Source of the DNA: Coriolopsis trogii
Lineage: Eukaryota > Basidiomycota > Agaricomycetes > Polyporales > Polyporaceae
DNA length: 64,000 bases
Assembly (NCBI GenBank): GCA_020543525.1
Contig: JAHYIO010000002.1
Span: 248,001-312,000, forward strand
Direction of reading: 5' to 3'
Shown here: positions 11,709-23,477 of the stretch, piece by piece
How positions within the stretch are numbered: the stretch's first letter is position 1
Layout: each line of letters opens with the position of its first letter
The notes under the pieces: model-generated
Seen by the model: the letters and a program-made list of their open reading frames with translations, nothing else
Told to the model about the DNA's origin: nothing
The model's database searches: none
Translations under genes and position numbers: made by a program

Positions 11709-14700
11709 GTCGAAAGAGGATCGCCTCGGGCGGACTTAGTGGGAAAAGAGAACCGGATGCCGTTATGCCAGGCTGCGTCGGAAAGTGAAGACGAAGGGAT
11801 GTCTCGGTGAAGCCCCGTCCGCCTGCGCAGGGCTTTAAGAGGTCGCATGCTTTTGCGACGAAGAGAAGGGAGCCAGGAACGCCGCGCGTCGCGCACCTGG
11901 CCGGAGGGAAGACTGGCTGACGATCAAGTCTCCCGACGCTCGAACGCGCAAAGGCCGATCGCCGAGGCTGCCTGGGTTCATGGAGTCGAAATGCCTGCCC
12001 GATGCATCTGAGCGGAGTCGGCATGTCTGCTCGCAAGAAGCATGCCAGCTACCGCTCCGGAGGCGGGGTTTTCGCGCCCCTGGTCATGTCGAAGCCCATA
12101 CAGCACCAGTCGCCCCGGTTTGACAACGACATGCAGACAGGGCCCACGACACCTTTCTGGGTGTTACGCGTGCCGGGTTGGACAGTATCGCGCCGAACCC
12201 GGACTTGAGCCCACCCGTGGCATCCAAGACGTCGGGTCAGGACGGGAGGGATGAATGCCAGGAACGGGGCGACAGAACGAGATGTGGACCGAGTATAGCT
12301 CATTGCTCATCAGAGGAGAAGTTCGGGCTCGTTAGCGTCAGGCCCGCGAGCGCCGGGACAATTCGCAGGTCGATGCGCCCCCCTCGGGGGTCCCGGGAAA
12401 TAGAAGAGTGAAGTCAAGGTCCGTAATCGTCATGGGGGAAAACAGCGCAAACCTAGAGTTTCTGCTTGTTTGACTTGCCCGTGGAATGAAATGTGAAGTG
12501 GACGGGACCAGTAGAGTATGCTGTGGTGCACAGGGGCGAGGCCGACTGCTGGAGGAGTCAGAGCGGGCCTCCTCCTGGCTGGCCTCCCCTGGTGTGATCC
12601 TGGGTGTCAGAGCGGAGATTGGCGGAGGACGCGATCTGTCCGTGTCACGCTGTCACGCTCCACTCGCACGCACGACGTCCTCCACCGAGCCTCGCCTCGA
12701 CTCCGGAAGACTCAGCTTGGGACGACAGCGACGGTGCTCGCCACGAAGGTGGCGATTGCTGGCCTGGTGCTCATGGGTTCTTGTAAACCTCACATGTGGA
12801 GCAATCGGCCCCTGCGGTGCAAAAGGGCACAGAACACGCACTGTTTCTTGACAATGAACGCGGGGGCATTCTGGGTGTACACGGCTATGGAGGCGCGGGA
12901 ACCTGAGCGTCGGTGCCCGCGTACACTTGTTCACGCGTCTTGCGAGCGATAGTATTTCCCTCCAAGTATGTGGTACCTGATGCCTGAGAGCCCGGCGAAC
13001 GATGGATGGGCACCGACGCCGTGTTGGCGGTAGCGATGCGAACAACGCATGTTCGTGAAGTGCGCCGCACAGCGGTGCCCATGTACTCCTGCACGGGTGC
13101 TGAAGACACGATGCACGCCTGGAAGTCGGTTTACTCTATGAGTCCGGGCCCTCACGCGAGTCAGCCACACTTCTTTGCCTTGCCGCAGTATATGGCAGGC
13201 TCCATACCTTGGGTTGACGTTATCGCATTCCTGGCTATCCGACTACTGCCTTTGCCCTTGACAATGTCCATCAGTAAGAGCCCTGTCAGCCCAGAGAGGA
13301 TCGCGATGTGCCTACCCAGCATAAAGTGCTCAAACACGGGCTGTCACGTCGCGTCAGTTGTCACGCGCGGGAAGATGCTTCAATCGCACCCTGGCAGTAC
13401 GCGTCAAACGGGCTGCTGGTCCCCGGCTCCATGAGGCTTCTCTCCGGTCTTGCAGCACAATTGGTCATCAACAGGAACGGGCGAAATGCTGCGATGCAAA
13501 TCGTGAACTAAGCGAACCTGTCAGGTCGAGGACAACGTCTTACCTCACTACTCAAGGTGCGATCCTGGAGGAGGGATGACGAGATTCAATAAATCCAGGA
13601 GACGGCTGTGCACAAGATGGCGCTCCGAGTGAAGGCGAAGAAGACATGGATCATGATGTTCGTCACGGACCACGGGTGCGTGCATGCAAATGACCATTAC
13701 GCGGTGCTCCGCACGGGGCCCGGGGCGCGAAAGCGCACGAATTGGAGTACTGAACTACAAACTGCGCCGATGAAGGCCGTGCGCAGGACAGCAGAACTCG
13801 GTGGCCTGCATTCCAGATGCTCCTCGTTAACAAGCATGGGACACAATGAGCACCGGGTCTCGACATTGACCGTGGGCGTGCATGAGACTGACTGGCCGCC
13901 CCACACTCCATTGACAACACCTGAACTCGCTTGCGTGCTATCCAGGTAAGCCAAACGTGGCTATCCCCGCCAGCTCCCGCCCTGACCGAGTGAAGGCTCG
14001 CTGCCGAGACGCACAAGGCCCGAGCAGAACACGACTGGACTGAGTGACTGTATGCGCCGCATCCGATCGCCCTCCCCCTGACCATGCGAACTCTACATCG
14101 GTGCTTCCGGCACCGAAAGAGAGTTGAACATCGACAGAGGGTGCTGAGGATGGAGTTAGAGAGGATCTTGCGATCGCGACAAGGCCAGGAGACCGGTGGA
14201 AACCTGTCCCGTAGTCAGCACCCGGTACAGGGACCAGGCCAGGCCATCGATATACGAGACCTACAGGGGTCTGCGTCTACCTCTCGTTCTGGGCTTGATT
14301 ATGTCGAGAACGTCGAGCATACAGTGCTCGAGTCTGAGGCCCGGGCCGATGCGACCAGCCCCGAGAGTTCGCGAGTGACTGGGAAGGATAGTGTGCGGGA
14401 TGGATGCCCATGTTCGCACACGCACGTATGCAGGTATACCCGCAGCTACGGCATAGCTTGCATCATATGAAGAGAAGGCCGCTAGCTTGTGAATGCCCAT
14501 AGGTTCTATTATGCAGCGGTGACGCAGGCGAGGGATGACTTGTTTCAGGAAGCTTTGCGGGTAAGGGTGGGCGCTCGTACATACCTCGCGGCACGCAGAT
14601 CATCGAGGCAATCGACGCGCTCGTACGCTATTGTCGGCATTGCCGCGTAAACAACACCAACCTCAAGCTCGTTGTTACTGGGCAGGGGAGGCTTGCGCCT

Positions 14701-17700
14701 TTGGCGTCCAAACGATGATGGTCGATTTGTCGGATGCATTTCGGCATGAGGTGCCCCGAGATGCGAAATGGGCCCAGATGGATGATATGCACCGCAGACA
14801 GCCTGAAGGCCTGAACTGTCGAGCAAAGAAGAACAGGGGAAGACAAACGGTGAGAAAGTCGCTAACATCGATATCGAGATGCACGTACCGGGAAGAGATG
14901 CGAAGCGCTGGCGTGCGTGATGCGGGACCTGAAAAAATCACTCACTCCGACGCGGCAGCAAGCAATCTCCGCCGACATCCAGCCGGGCGTCTGTGGGGTT
15001 TGTGACTCGGCCTGGGACAAGCCTATCTTCGCACATCCCGGCGGGTACCTTTTCAGCTCGAATCCCGTCCTATGCCGCTGCGAACGCGCACGAATTGCAG
15101 AAGAATAGCAGCGCCCACGCCTTATCTCTTGTCTGACGGATTGCGTCGTGGCGACCCTTGGAAGCTCGCACGAAATGAAAGTTCCCAAGTTCGCCAGCCG
15201 CGTTCCCGCACATGCATTCCGCATGGTGGACGTCCCGATGGCAAGTGCAGGGCAGGTGTAGGCACTGGACCCTGCAGACAGCAGCTATCGGACGCTTGCA
15301 GAGACGAGACAGGCACCTCGTACTGGCTGCAGCTGTCTGTGCGGGCCGCCCTGTTCGAATGCAGAAGGACGGGACGCTTCTGGCCGGTGCGCTCTGCTAA
15401 CTCCCGTCATCCTCGGGGCCTCTTCTCATCCCCGTGCAATCACCGTCGCAGACAGTCCGTGCTCGATGGGATGCCTGGCTGTCAGCCCTTTTGCGCCCGA
15501 GTCCTGGGCGCAAACTTGCAATCTGCAACGAACTCCTGCCTTCCGGCTACTCGGCGCTCCGGCGGGATCGCCGCACCGGCCGCAACGTACAATCTGGATT
15601 CCGTCGCAACCGTGCATGCCGGGTGCATCAAGTAGGAATGGTATGTCCAACAGGTTGTTGATTCACCATATGATTGATAGTAACACGCAACAGGCTTCGT
15701 ACACAAGTGTGCATGCAGTGCAGTCGACTTCGAACAAGACGTTGAGCAGCAGACGAGCTGACAATCATACCTTCGTCATGGAGTACAGATCGACGTGAGG
15801 CCGTCTCTGCTCAGCCTCGATCGTTGTCTCGACACACAACAGCTAGCTATGAATGTCGATTTGACGGACAAGGGGGATGAACAACGAGCAAACCTTGCAC
15901 TTTCAAGCTCCGCAAACCCGGCATCCGCAAATTGACTTCTCACTCAGAATGTTCCAACAGCGTGTGCAGATGTCGCTCTCGCTGTTGTAGTTTTGGATTG
16001 ACCGCTATGCCGTTATATGCATGTCTGGGCTCAGCCTCTGCAGATGCATCTCGCTTCACGTTCGTTCCCAATTTTCTATTCTTGCGGTGAGCGTACGCTG
16101 ACATGTCGGACTAGGTTACACTCTGTTGCTTCCGCTATAGCCTCAGAAAGCCACAATATCGGTAAGCAATAACCCTCGCTTCGGATGTCGCCGGCCCACC
16201 GTTCAACTCAACTCAATCTCTCCCTGTATAAGCAGGACAGAGTTCAGACCCCGTCATGCCTATCGCGAAGGCGTGGGGCTAAACTCGCCTGTGTGGGCAC
16301 TGGTGTCTATCCTTGCACGTCATGGGCCGCTTCGACCTCGTACGGCGTATGGAGCGTTACCACGGTGAGTCAGCGGCCAGATCTGCAGGGCATCCTGGTT
16401 TCTCATATGAAAGGGAACAACCGCATAATCCCGTTGCATCCGGTCCCGCGCTCTCCGCTGGATTGTTCTGTATCGCTCCTTGCCGACAATGTGCGAACGG
16501 GCGAGGATCCTGTGCGGTCATTCGATCTTCTATGTCCGTTCGCAACGCGTCCCTAGCGACGACTCTTATCCGCACCACTCGTGCCGGGTACCCAACGTTC
16601 GTTGTCGCTTTGGAGGACTGCCGATGGACCGCAATCGCTGTTATCTTACGCCCGGCTTCTCTCCAACAAGTAGAGCGGCACAGGAGACGCGACACCCACT
16701 TCCTCGCTTCTCGGATTCATGGACTCGCAGATATGACGTTCCTGTGCCGCTCGCGAGCGATATTGTCTAGCGTGTTCCTGACCGCTCATTAACACTGTGC
16801 AGGGCCGAACTGGGTGACACGACGCAGCGAACGTCGTACTGGAGGAACTAGGGTCAACGACTGCAGCGCCCTGCGTCCGGCACGGGCGCCTGTGCACCGG
16901 CCGAGAAGAATATGACGCTCCCGAGCGTGGGAAGGGCGAGTGTATCAGGGTACCTAGGTATTGACTTGATTCTCGTTCGCGCTCTTTCCTCGTTCTGATC
17001 TCTGAACGCACAAGGCCGACGTGTACGCTCGCCTGCGACCGGCAGCATTTCACACTGCCAGCGTTGATTTATCAATAGAATCCCTGCTTTGCCCTTCTCT
17101 CGTTTTGGATTGACGCGGTCCGTCGTCTGCCCAGAGCAGCTCAAACTCCCTCTGATGCAGGAACTGACATGGCATCTACTCTCTGGGATCTCTGCATCCG
17201 CCTCAGCCGCCAGGGCATCCCGACCCGGCGTTCTCATCACGGAATCGACCACCACTCATCCACCCCGGGGAAGCGCGAGCGAGGCAGTGGCGTCTCGCCA
17301 GGGGATCGATAGCTTCCCTTCCCTGTTGCCACAGACCAGCTGTCCAATTCATGCGGCCGGCCGGATCGCATTGGGTCCCTGCAGACGATACGCCCTGCCG
17401 ATTTGACAGCTTCGTCGAGATAGACCACTGCCAGGGCACGTCGTTCGGCGCATGAACGGGCGTGCGCAGTTCCCAAACCGGCTCATTGAACGGTGTGCTG
17501 TTGATCACGCACGGCGGTGGATGGAAGCGGAGGAAGAAATCGCAGAATCCTGGATCCGCCACACCTGTCTACCGCGTCCGCGTTTGAGGAGAAGGGGGGC
17601 GAGCCTTGAACTTCCTTCGTTAAAAGGTCGACATCACGCGCCCTGCTCTCCCTCGCCCGCCGCTCTACTCGAGCCCGGTCGCTGCACGCACGCACCGACG

Positions 17701-17757
17701 TCTACGGTTGCCCCTCCCTAATCCCTCCCCCCCACTGTCATTTCCTCTCTCCTCGCC
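11709..17757. other. 6-kb gene-poor interval
   Basis: No recognisable gene. Short ORFs occur throughout, for example 187 codons at 15072-15635 (+) and 159 codons at 16313-16792 (+), without domains, paralogues in the window or convincing splice structure. The left end contains the upstream region of GH16-B and the right end that of GT2-D. I saw no long direct or inverted repeat by eye. Confidence 0.5.
17711..17757 (+). promoter_or_regulatory. CT-rich leader of GT2-D
   Basis: A nearly pure pyrimidine block ends directly at the GT2-D start codon. Such CT-rich stretches before the start codon are common in fungal genes and often mark the transcription start region. Confidence 0.5.
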
Positions 17758-20700
17758 ATGGACTACGACGCCTACGACGCGCTCCTCCACCACATCTTCA
17801 AGCAGGTGCGTTGTCGTCATTTGCGTGCTTCTGTTACCCATGTCAGCTAAGCTCTGCCGTGGGCGCTGCAGACGCAGGGAGATGCGTGGTTCAAACCGTC
17901 CGAGGAGAACGTGCACGCCGGTGTCTGCCTCCGGGTGGACAACAACAACTTCCGTGTCTTCCCGTACGAGAACGAGTATCTTGAACCATTCGAGCTCGCC
18001 ATCCGCGTCCTCAACCCAGTCGTCGCCATTAAATGTCGTAGCGCGGCTATCCACGCCGCCCTCGCTACTGTGTACGTGCCCCCATCTCCATCTTCCCTGA
18101 ACAGGAGCCTGACCCCTTCCATGCAGCAAAGACGACGCGGACTGCATCTATGTCGACAACGACACCCGTATCCAGATCATGGACACCATGGCGTTCCTCC
18201 CACGCGCCGACAAGGAGCAATGCGCGGCGTTTATTGTGCGTCTTCTGCCAAAGTTTGACGGGTCGCTCGGGTGCGCTGACCGCGATGGCATGCAGCGTGA
18301 TGAACGTGTGATGGTCGTGTGGACGTACGACCTCGACAGCATCATCCCGACCTGCCGCGACTTTGAGGAGAAGCTGATCAAGCTCGTGTGGAACCGCCGC
18401 TCCGCGTTCACCTCGCTCGCGAACTCGACCGCGCCGTCGACGACGGCGTCGGACGTGAACCTGACGGAAAAGACGAAGGAGGCGGAGAAGAAGGAGGCGA
18501 TCGTGCTCGCCCCCAAGGAGATCAAGACCCCCAAGAAGCGGTCCTGCAACATCTTTGGGTACTGGAAGGCGAACGCGGGCGACCTTGAGAAAACGGCAGA
18601 CGGACCCTCGTCCCGGCCGATTCGCATGTTCGCGCCCGTGTATTCTGGCCTGGGTGCTGGCCTGTCGCTCTGTAGGTGCTTCCACTGCCCGCATTTGGTC
18701 TGGCGTACTCATGCGTCCATTCAGTCTTTGTCGGAAGCGGCGCCAGCGTGCTCTTGCAAGAGTCCCTGCTCGACGGATACTGGCCCCGGTTCGCGCTCCT
18801 CGTGACCGTGCCGTTCTTGTTCTGTGTCTCGCTCGTAGGTCGACCCCTTGGCAGGTACGGTTTGAAGGGCGAGCGTGGGCTGACACCGCTTGCCTGCAGT
18901 TCTTCTCGCTCATGATCGTCACCAACATCACATATGTGTATGTCCCTTCCCTCTCGACATGTTTACCCAGTCCGAGCTGAACTCCGCCCGGCGCTCCAGG
19001 CTCGGCCCGGTCGCGCAGTTCCACGAGAACTCCAAGTACTACTCCGCCGTACCTCCTGCACCGAACAAGCTGGTGGACGAGAACCTGCCGCATATCACCA
19101 TCGAGATGCCCGTCTACAAGGAGAGCCTCAAGGAGACAATGTGAGTACTCGACCTGTCCGAGCCACCCTCCGAGCCCTGTCGGACTCGCTACCTCCGCGG
19201 ATCGTGGCCCAGGCGCCTCGCGGCCAGGGCTGGTAATGCTCGCACGACATCCATAATGCTCCCGCGCGCGAGCTATGCCACGCGAGTCCCAATAAGGCCA
19301 TGATAGGCTTTTGGCTCACCCTTTAGTCTCGCGATCACTCGAGACACGGATCTGGAGCTAACTTGTCGTGCGCTCCACAGCGCGCCGTCGGTCTACTCGC
19401 TCAAGAAGTGCATGCAGACGTACGCCCGGCAGGGCGGCACGTCCTCCATCCTCGTCCACGACGACGGTCTCCAGCTGATCGGCGAGGAGGAGCGGCAGGC
19501 GCGCATCGCGTTCTACGCGGACCACAACATCGGCTGGGTCGCGCGCCCGCCGCACAGCAGCGCGCCGGACGGGTTCAAGCGTGCGGGTCGGTTCAAGAAG
19601 GCGTCGAACATGAACTACGGCCTCGCGCTCTCGCTCAAGATGGAGAAGCACATCCTCGCGCTCGAGGCCGCTGCCGCCGCCGCCGCCGACCCAGACGCCG
19701 CGATGGAGGAGGACATCGAGGAGCGCGCGCTCGAGATGGCGATCGAGGAGATGTACGACGAGACGGAGAGGAGGTTCAAGCCGTGGGCGTGCAACGCCAA
19801 GTCGCTCCGGGTCGGCGAGGTCATCCTCATCGTCGACTCGGACACGATCGTGCCCGAGGACTGCCTGCGCGACGCCGCGCGCGAGCTCGCGGAGTGCCCC
19901 GACGTCGCGATCATCCAGCACGAGTCGGACGTGATGCAGGTCGCGAACCACTACTTTGAGAACGGCATCACGCACTTCACGCGCAGGATCAACAGGTGTA
20001 TCTCCATGTGCTGCGCCAACGGGGAGGTCGCGCCGTTCGTCGGCCACAACGCGTTCCTTCGCTGGTCTGCCCTTCAGGACGCGGCGTTCATCGACGAGGC
20101 GGACGGGAAGAAGAAGATCTGGTCGGAGAACAACGTGTCTGAAGACTTCGACATGGCCCTCCGCCTGATGCTCTGCGGCTACATCATCCGTTGGGCGACG
20201 TACTCCAACCGCGGCTTCAAAGAGGGTGTCTCCCTCACGTGCGACGATGAGCTCAATCGCTGGCAAAAGTATTCGTATGGTGAGCAGCGCAACGAACGTG
20301 TGCTCGTCGCGATCGGTTTACTCATACCGCGCGCAGGCTGTAACGAGCTCATCTTCAACCCGATGGTCCAGTGGTGGCACAAGGGCCCTATTACCAAGCA
20401 GCTCCGTACGTTCATGTGGTCCAAGGCGCCGATTCACTACAAGCTCGGCATGATGTCCTGTGAGTATCTCGCACTGCTAAGTTTTGTGCATTTGACTTAC
20501 GGACGTCGTAGACATGTTCTCGTATTGTGCGTATACTAGCTGACGCTCCGTTAGCGCCAGATCACTGACGGCATCGTATAGACGCTCTTTCTGGCGCGTT
20601 CGTTCTGTCGACGATGAACTACTTCTTGCTTGGATGGAATCTCCCGGTATGACAAAACTGCACTGCACCCAGACCACAACCTAACCTGTCCCGCTGTGCT

Positions 20701-21373
20701 CTAGATTGATGGCTACTACGAACATAGTTTCGAGATCTGGTTGGCCTGCACGGTCGTCTTCCCCGGCGCCGGTAATCTCGGCTTCACGATGCTCGAGTAT
20801 CGCCTCGGTTCGAGGTCTCTCCTCGACGCCGTCACGGAGAACATCACTTGGATACCGTTCTTGTGAGTGCAGCCTCTGAACAAAGCGGGGCGTTTCTAAC
20901 AATCGCCTCAACAGCTTCTTCTTCTTCGGTGGGCTCAGTATACCGCTCTCTCAGGCTCTCCTCGCCCACATGTTCTCGTACGACATCACGTGGGGCGCGA
21001 CAAAGAAGGAGGTCGAGCGTTCGAACTTCTGGGAGGAGGTGCCGAAAATCCTGGAACGTTTCCGGGTCTCCCTCATCATCTCGTTCATCATGGTCTTCGT
21101 CATGATCATCCTCACAACCGACGCTATTCCCATTGGATGGCGTATCTTTGGATGGGACTGGGCCGTCATCGTCCCCCTTGCGTGCGTGCTTCCCGCTCTA
21201 TACCGGGTGACGGGCGTAACTCATCTGTCCCTTTTCTATTCACAGAATCGTCACCGGTTGCCACATTCTCTACCCAGTACGTCTTCTTTCCTCGACTTCC
21301 GCGATGAATGACTCTGACTCGAGACTTGAAACAGATTCTCTTGAATCCCTGGCTCATGATCTTCTCTTATTGA
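17758..21373 (+). CDS. Membrane family-2 glycosyltransferase, chitin-synthase-like (GT2-D)
   Basis: Fifteen exons: 17758-17805, 17872-18071, 18127-18235, 18296-18671, 18725-18834, 18900-18937, 19000-19140, 19381-20279, 20337-20459, 20512-20526, 20582-20646, 20705-20862, 20915-21181, 21246-21276 and 21335-21373, giving 872 aa. Seen: two hydrophobic segments before a large cytosolic catalytic domain, the GT2 metal-binding motif VDSDT (DSD at 493-495), a SEDFD motif at 594-598, then ELNRW at 631-635 where processive GT2 enzymes have QxxRW, followed by about five C-terminal membrane spans. The most likely role is synthesis or extension of a cell-surface polysaccharide; the product cannot be named. 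The exon structure is shared exactly with GT2-E. The coding sequence is very GC-rich and has an Ala run at about 436-443 that GT2-E lacks. Confidence 0.9.
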
Positions 21374-23477
21374 GAGCTCGTTCACACACGCCGAACACTC
21401 CCAGGTCGTTTGGGGACTCTCGCTCACACACACGTCCTTCTCTCCTGTCCTGCGTACCACTTCCGCTCACGCTCCCTCGGGCACTGCTCTATGTACCATA
21501 GGCCACGAACTATCTATATCATCTCATAGACGTCTATTACTGTTTCACGCATAGCTAATCCCTCCATCCACACCCACTGTCTTTTTTCTATACCACGCGC
21601 GCCCGCCTGTCTCTCCGTTCGTCCTTTCCTCTCGGTTTCTCTCAGGGCGCGTCGCGATCTTTCGTCGTGGTGCATTGCGAATGTAGTATCTGCTTGTACA
21701 CAATGATTTAAATAGATTCGTTGCTATTTTCTCTCTTTTGTGGTGGCGAGCCTTGGACAACATGCATGCGACTGCTCGGGATCGAACCCACGCATGCTTG
21801 TTCCATAAGCCCGAGATAATTGAGGTCTCTCGATCGCGACTCCCTCCTGAGTCCCTCGACAGAGTTTGCGATTGTTTGACACTTCGTCTTGCTTTCTTAC
21901 CTCAACATCATCATCGGAGACTGGTGTTAGCAACTTGTGAAAGACTTGCGAAGATGCAAGTCGTACAATGAGGTAACGTTCTAACTTCTCGCAGAACGTA
22001 CAGGTGAGTAACTTCACGTTCCCAGTGGTCCATACTGTGACTGCGTAATATCCCCGTGTATCCGTTCACACTTCTGCTACCAGTGGTTCTGAATTGTGAA
22101 CTTCACTTAGGTAAACTGGACTTGATGTAATTGACGTAGCCATAGGCTCAAGTCTGATATACTCCTTCGACTCAAGAACTATCGTCAATGAGGGCCGCTT
22201 CGTCGGCATATTGCAAGAGTAATGATAAGCTCGCGCCGCTACGCCCTCTCCAATTTTTGCTCCATATGATGGGAGAAGACCGTACATTCGTAAAATAACG
22301 CCATGCGCATAAAGAGATAAGGTTCTTCTCAGGCTTCATTTGAGCCCGAAGTCAAGAATTCGAAGAATGCGTGGAACAGTCACTGAGGTACGAGGTGCCT
22401 CGATGACACGTCTGCATTCCCACTGGTGCCTCCTAGAAATTGATGTCAATCTCGGTTTTCGGGGAGGTAGGCAACCGCTTTGATCTTGCCATGGTATGGA
22501 CTTGGACACCTTCACGAAGTTGATCGTCGCCACTCTTCCCGACGCCTGCGGCACAGCGACGGCGTCCCGCACTGGCATGCAGAGTGACACGTCCGACGCA
22601 GTCCATACTGCTTGACGAGGACTACCATGCGACGAGTCGGCATGTCACTGGCAGCTGCAACGCTTGGAATATCTGCAAATGGTGCGGCATGGCGGTGTTT
22701 ACACGACTTCGAAACGGCATTTCTCGGCTCTATCGTACCGCCTCAGACGTTCGCGATAGCGGCGGCCGAGGCGCGTATACGCTGTCATTTATGGTCGACC
22801 GGATACCTCGCGAACGGAATGTCGTCACGGTACGTAGACTGCTTGCTCCTCCCTTCATGCTCCCGTAAACATCGCCTGTGTGGGTGATGTATGCTACCGC
22901 CGACAGTTGGGCGTCATCGGGTCCAGTTGTACCGTCTTGATAATACGAACTTCGCACCAGAACGAAGGGTGTTCTGCTTCCCTATTTCCGCCGCTGCTGC
23001 CGGAAGGCACGCGTGCCGTGTGTCGGGATAGCACGGGTGACACTTTGTGTCCGATTAGCTATAACGGTGGCGAACTGTCCGCCCAAGACGAAGTTATCCC
23101 ATTGCCTACGTCAATATGCAGCGCGGATACAATGTGGTACTGCGTTCGTAAGGCACAACGTCGTAGTACGTATGTGTCCTAGTAGCCCCAAAGGAAGTAT
23201 GAGGAACATTCTATCCGAATGATTACATGATTAATCCAGTGTCTATCATTGTCCCTCAGATATGTACCGTACGTCTATGGCCTACGAAACCCCGAGAATC
23301 CCAAGGAGATATGAAGACGTAATTCCAGGCAAGAACTCGCGATGCGACATCGAGGCGGAGAGTCAAGGGCACCGTGTGTGCAATAAACCGCTGGTCAAAT
23401 TTGGCCATCCTGGGTTCACATCCGCACGTCGCCACGGCGAAAAGGTGTCGCCGCATTGATAGTGAGCGAAGGAGACC
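21374..23477. other. Convergent intergenic region between the two GT2 genes
   Basis: It contains both 3' flanks and lies near the axis of the proposed inverted duplication. Only short unsupported ORFs occur. A tRNA B-box-like string on the minus strand near 21775 does not fold into a tRNA. I see no obvious palindrome at the centre. Confidence 0.5.

Noticed and set aside
11359..12036. 225-codon minus-strand frame overlapping GH16-B exon 1
   Set aside because: It lies in another frame of a conserved exon and extends into the upstream region without any motif.
15072..15635. 187-codon ORF in the gene-poor interval
   Set aside because: No recognisable domain, no paralogue in the window and overlapping unsupported frames on both strands.
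18065..19093. 342-codon open frame antisense to GT2-D exons 3-7
   Set aside because: Caused by high GC on the opposite strand of real exons and introns; no domain and no counterpart in GT2-E.
19358..20266. 302-codon open frame antisense to GT2-D exon 8
   Set aside because: It mirrors a GC-rich coding exon; the sense strand has conserved catalytic motifs and a paralogue, while the antisense product is low-complexity.
20705..20862. Apparent frameshift in GT2-D exon 12
   Set aside because: On recounting, the exon is 158 nt as in GT2-E and the frame is intact.
21760..21800. tRNA-like B-box (GGGTTCGATCCC on the minus strand)
   Set aside because: The T-stem pairs poorly, no matching acceptor stem or A-box lies at the right distance, and no clear anticodon arm forms.
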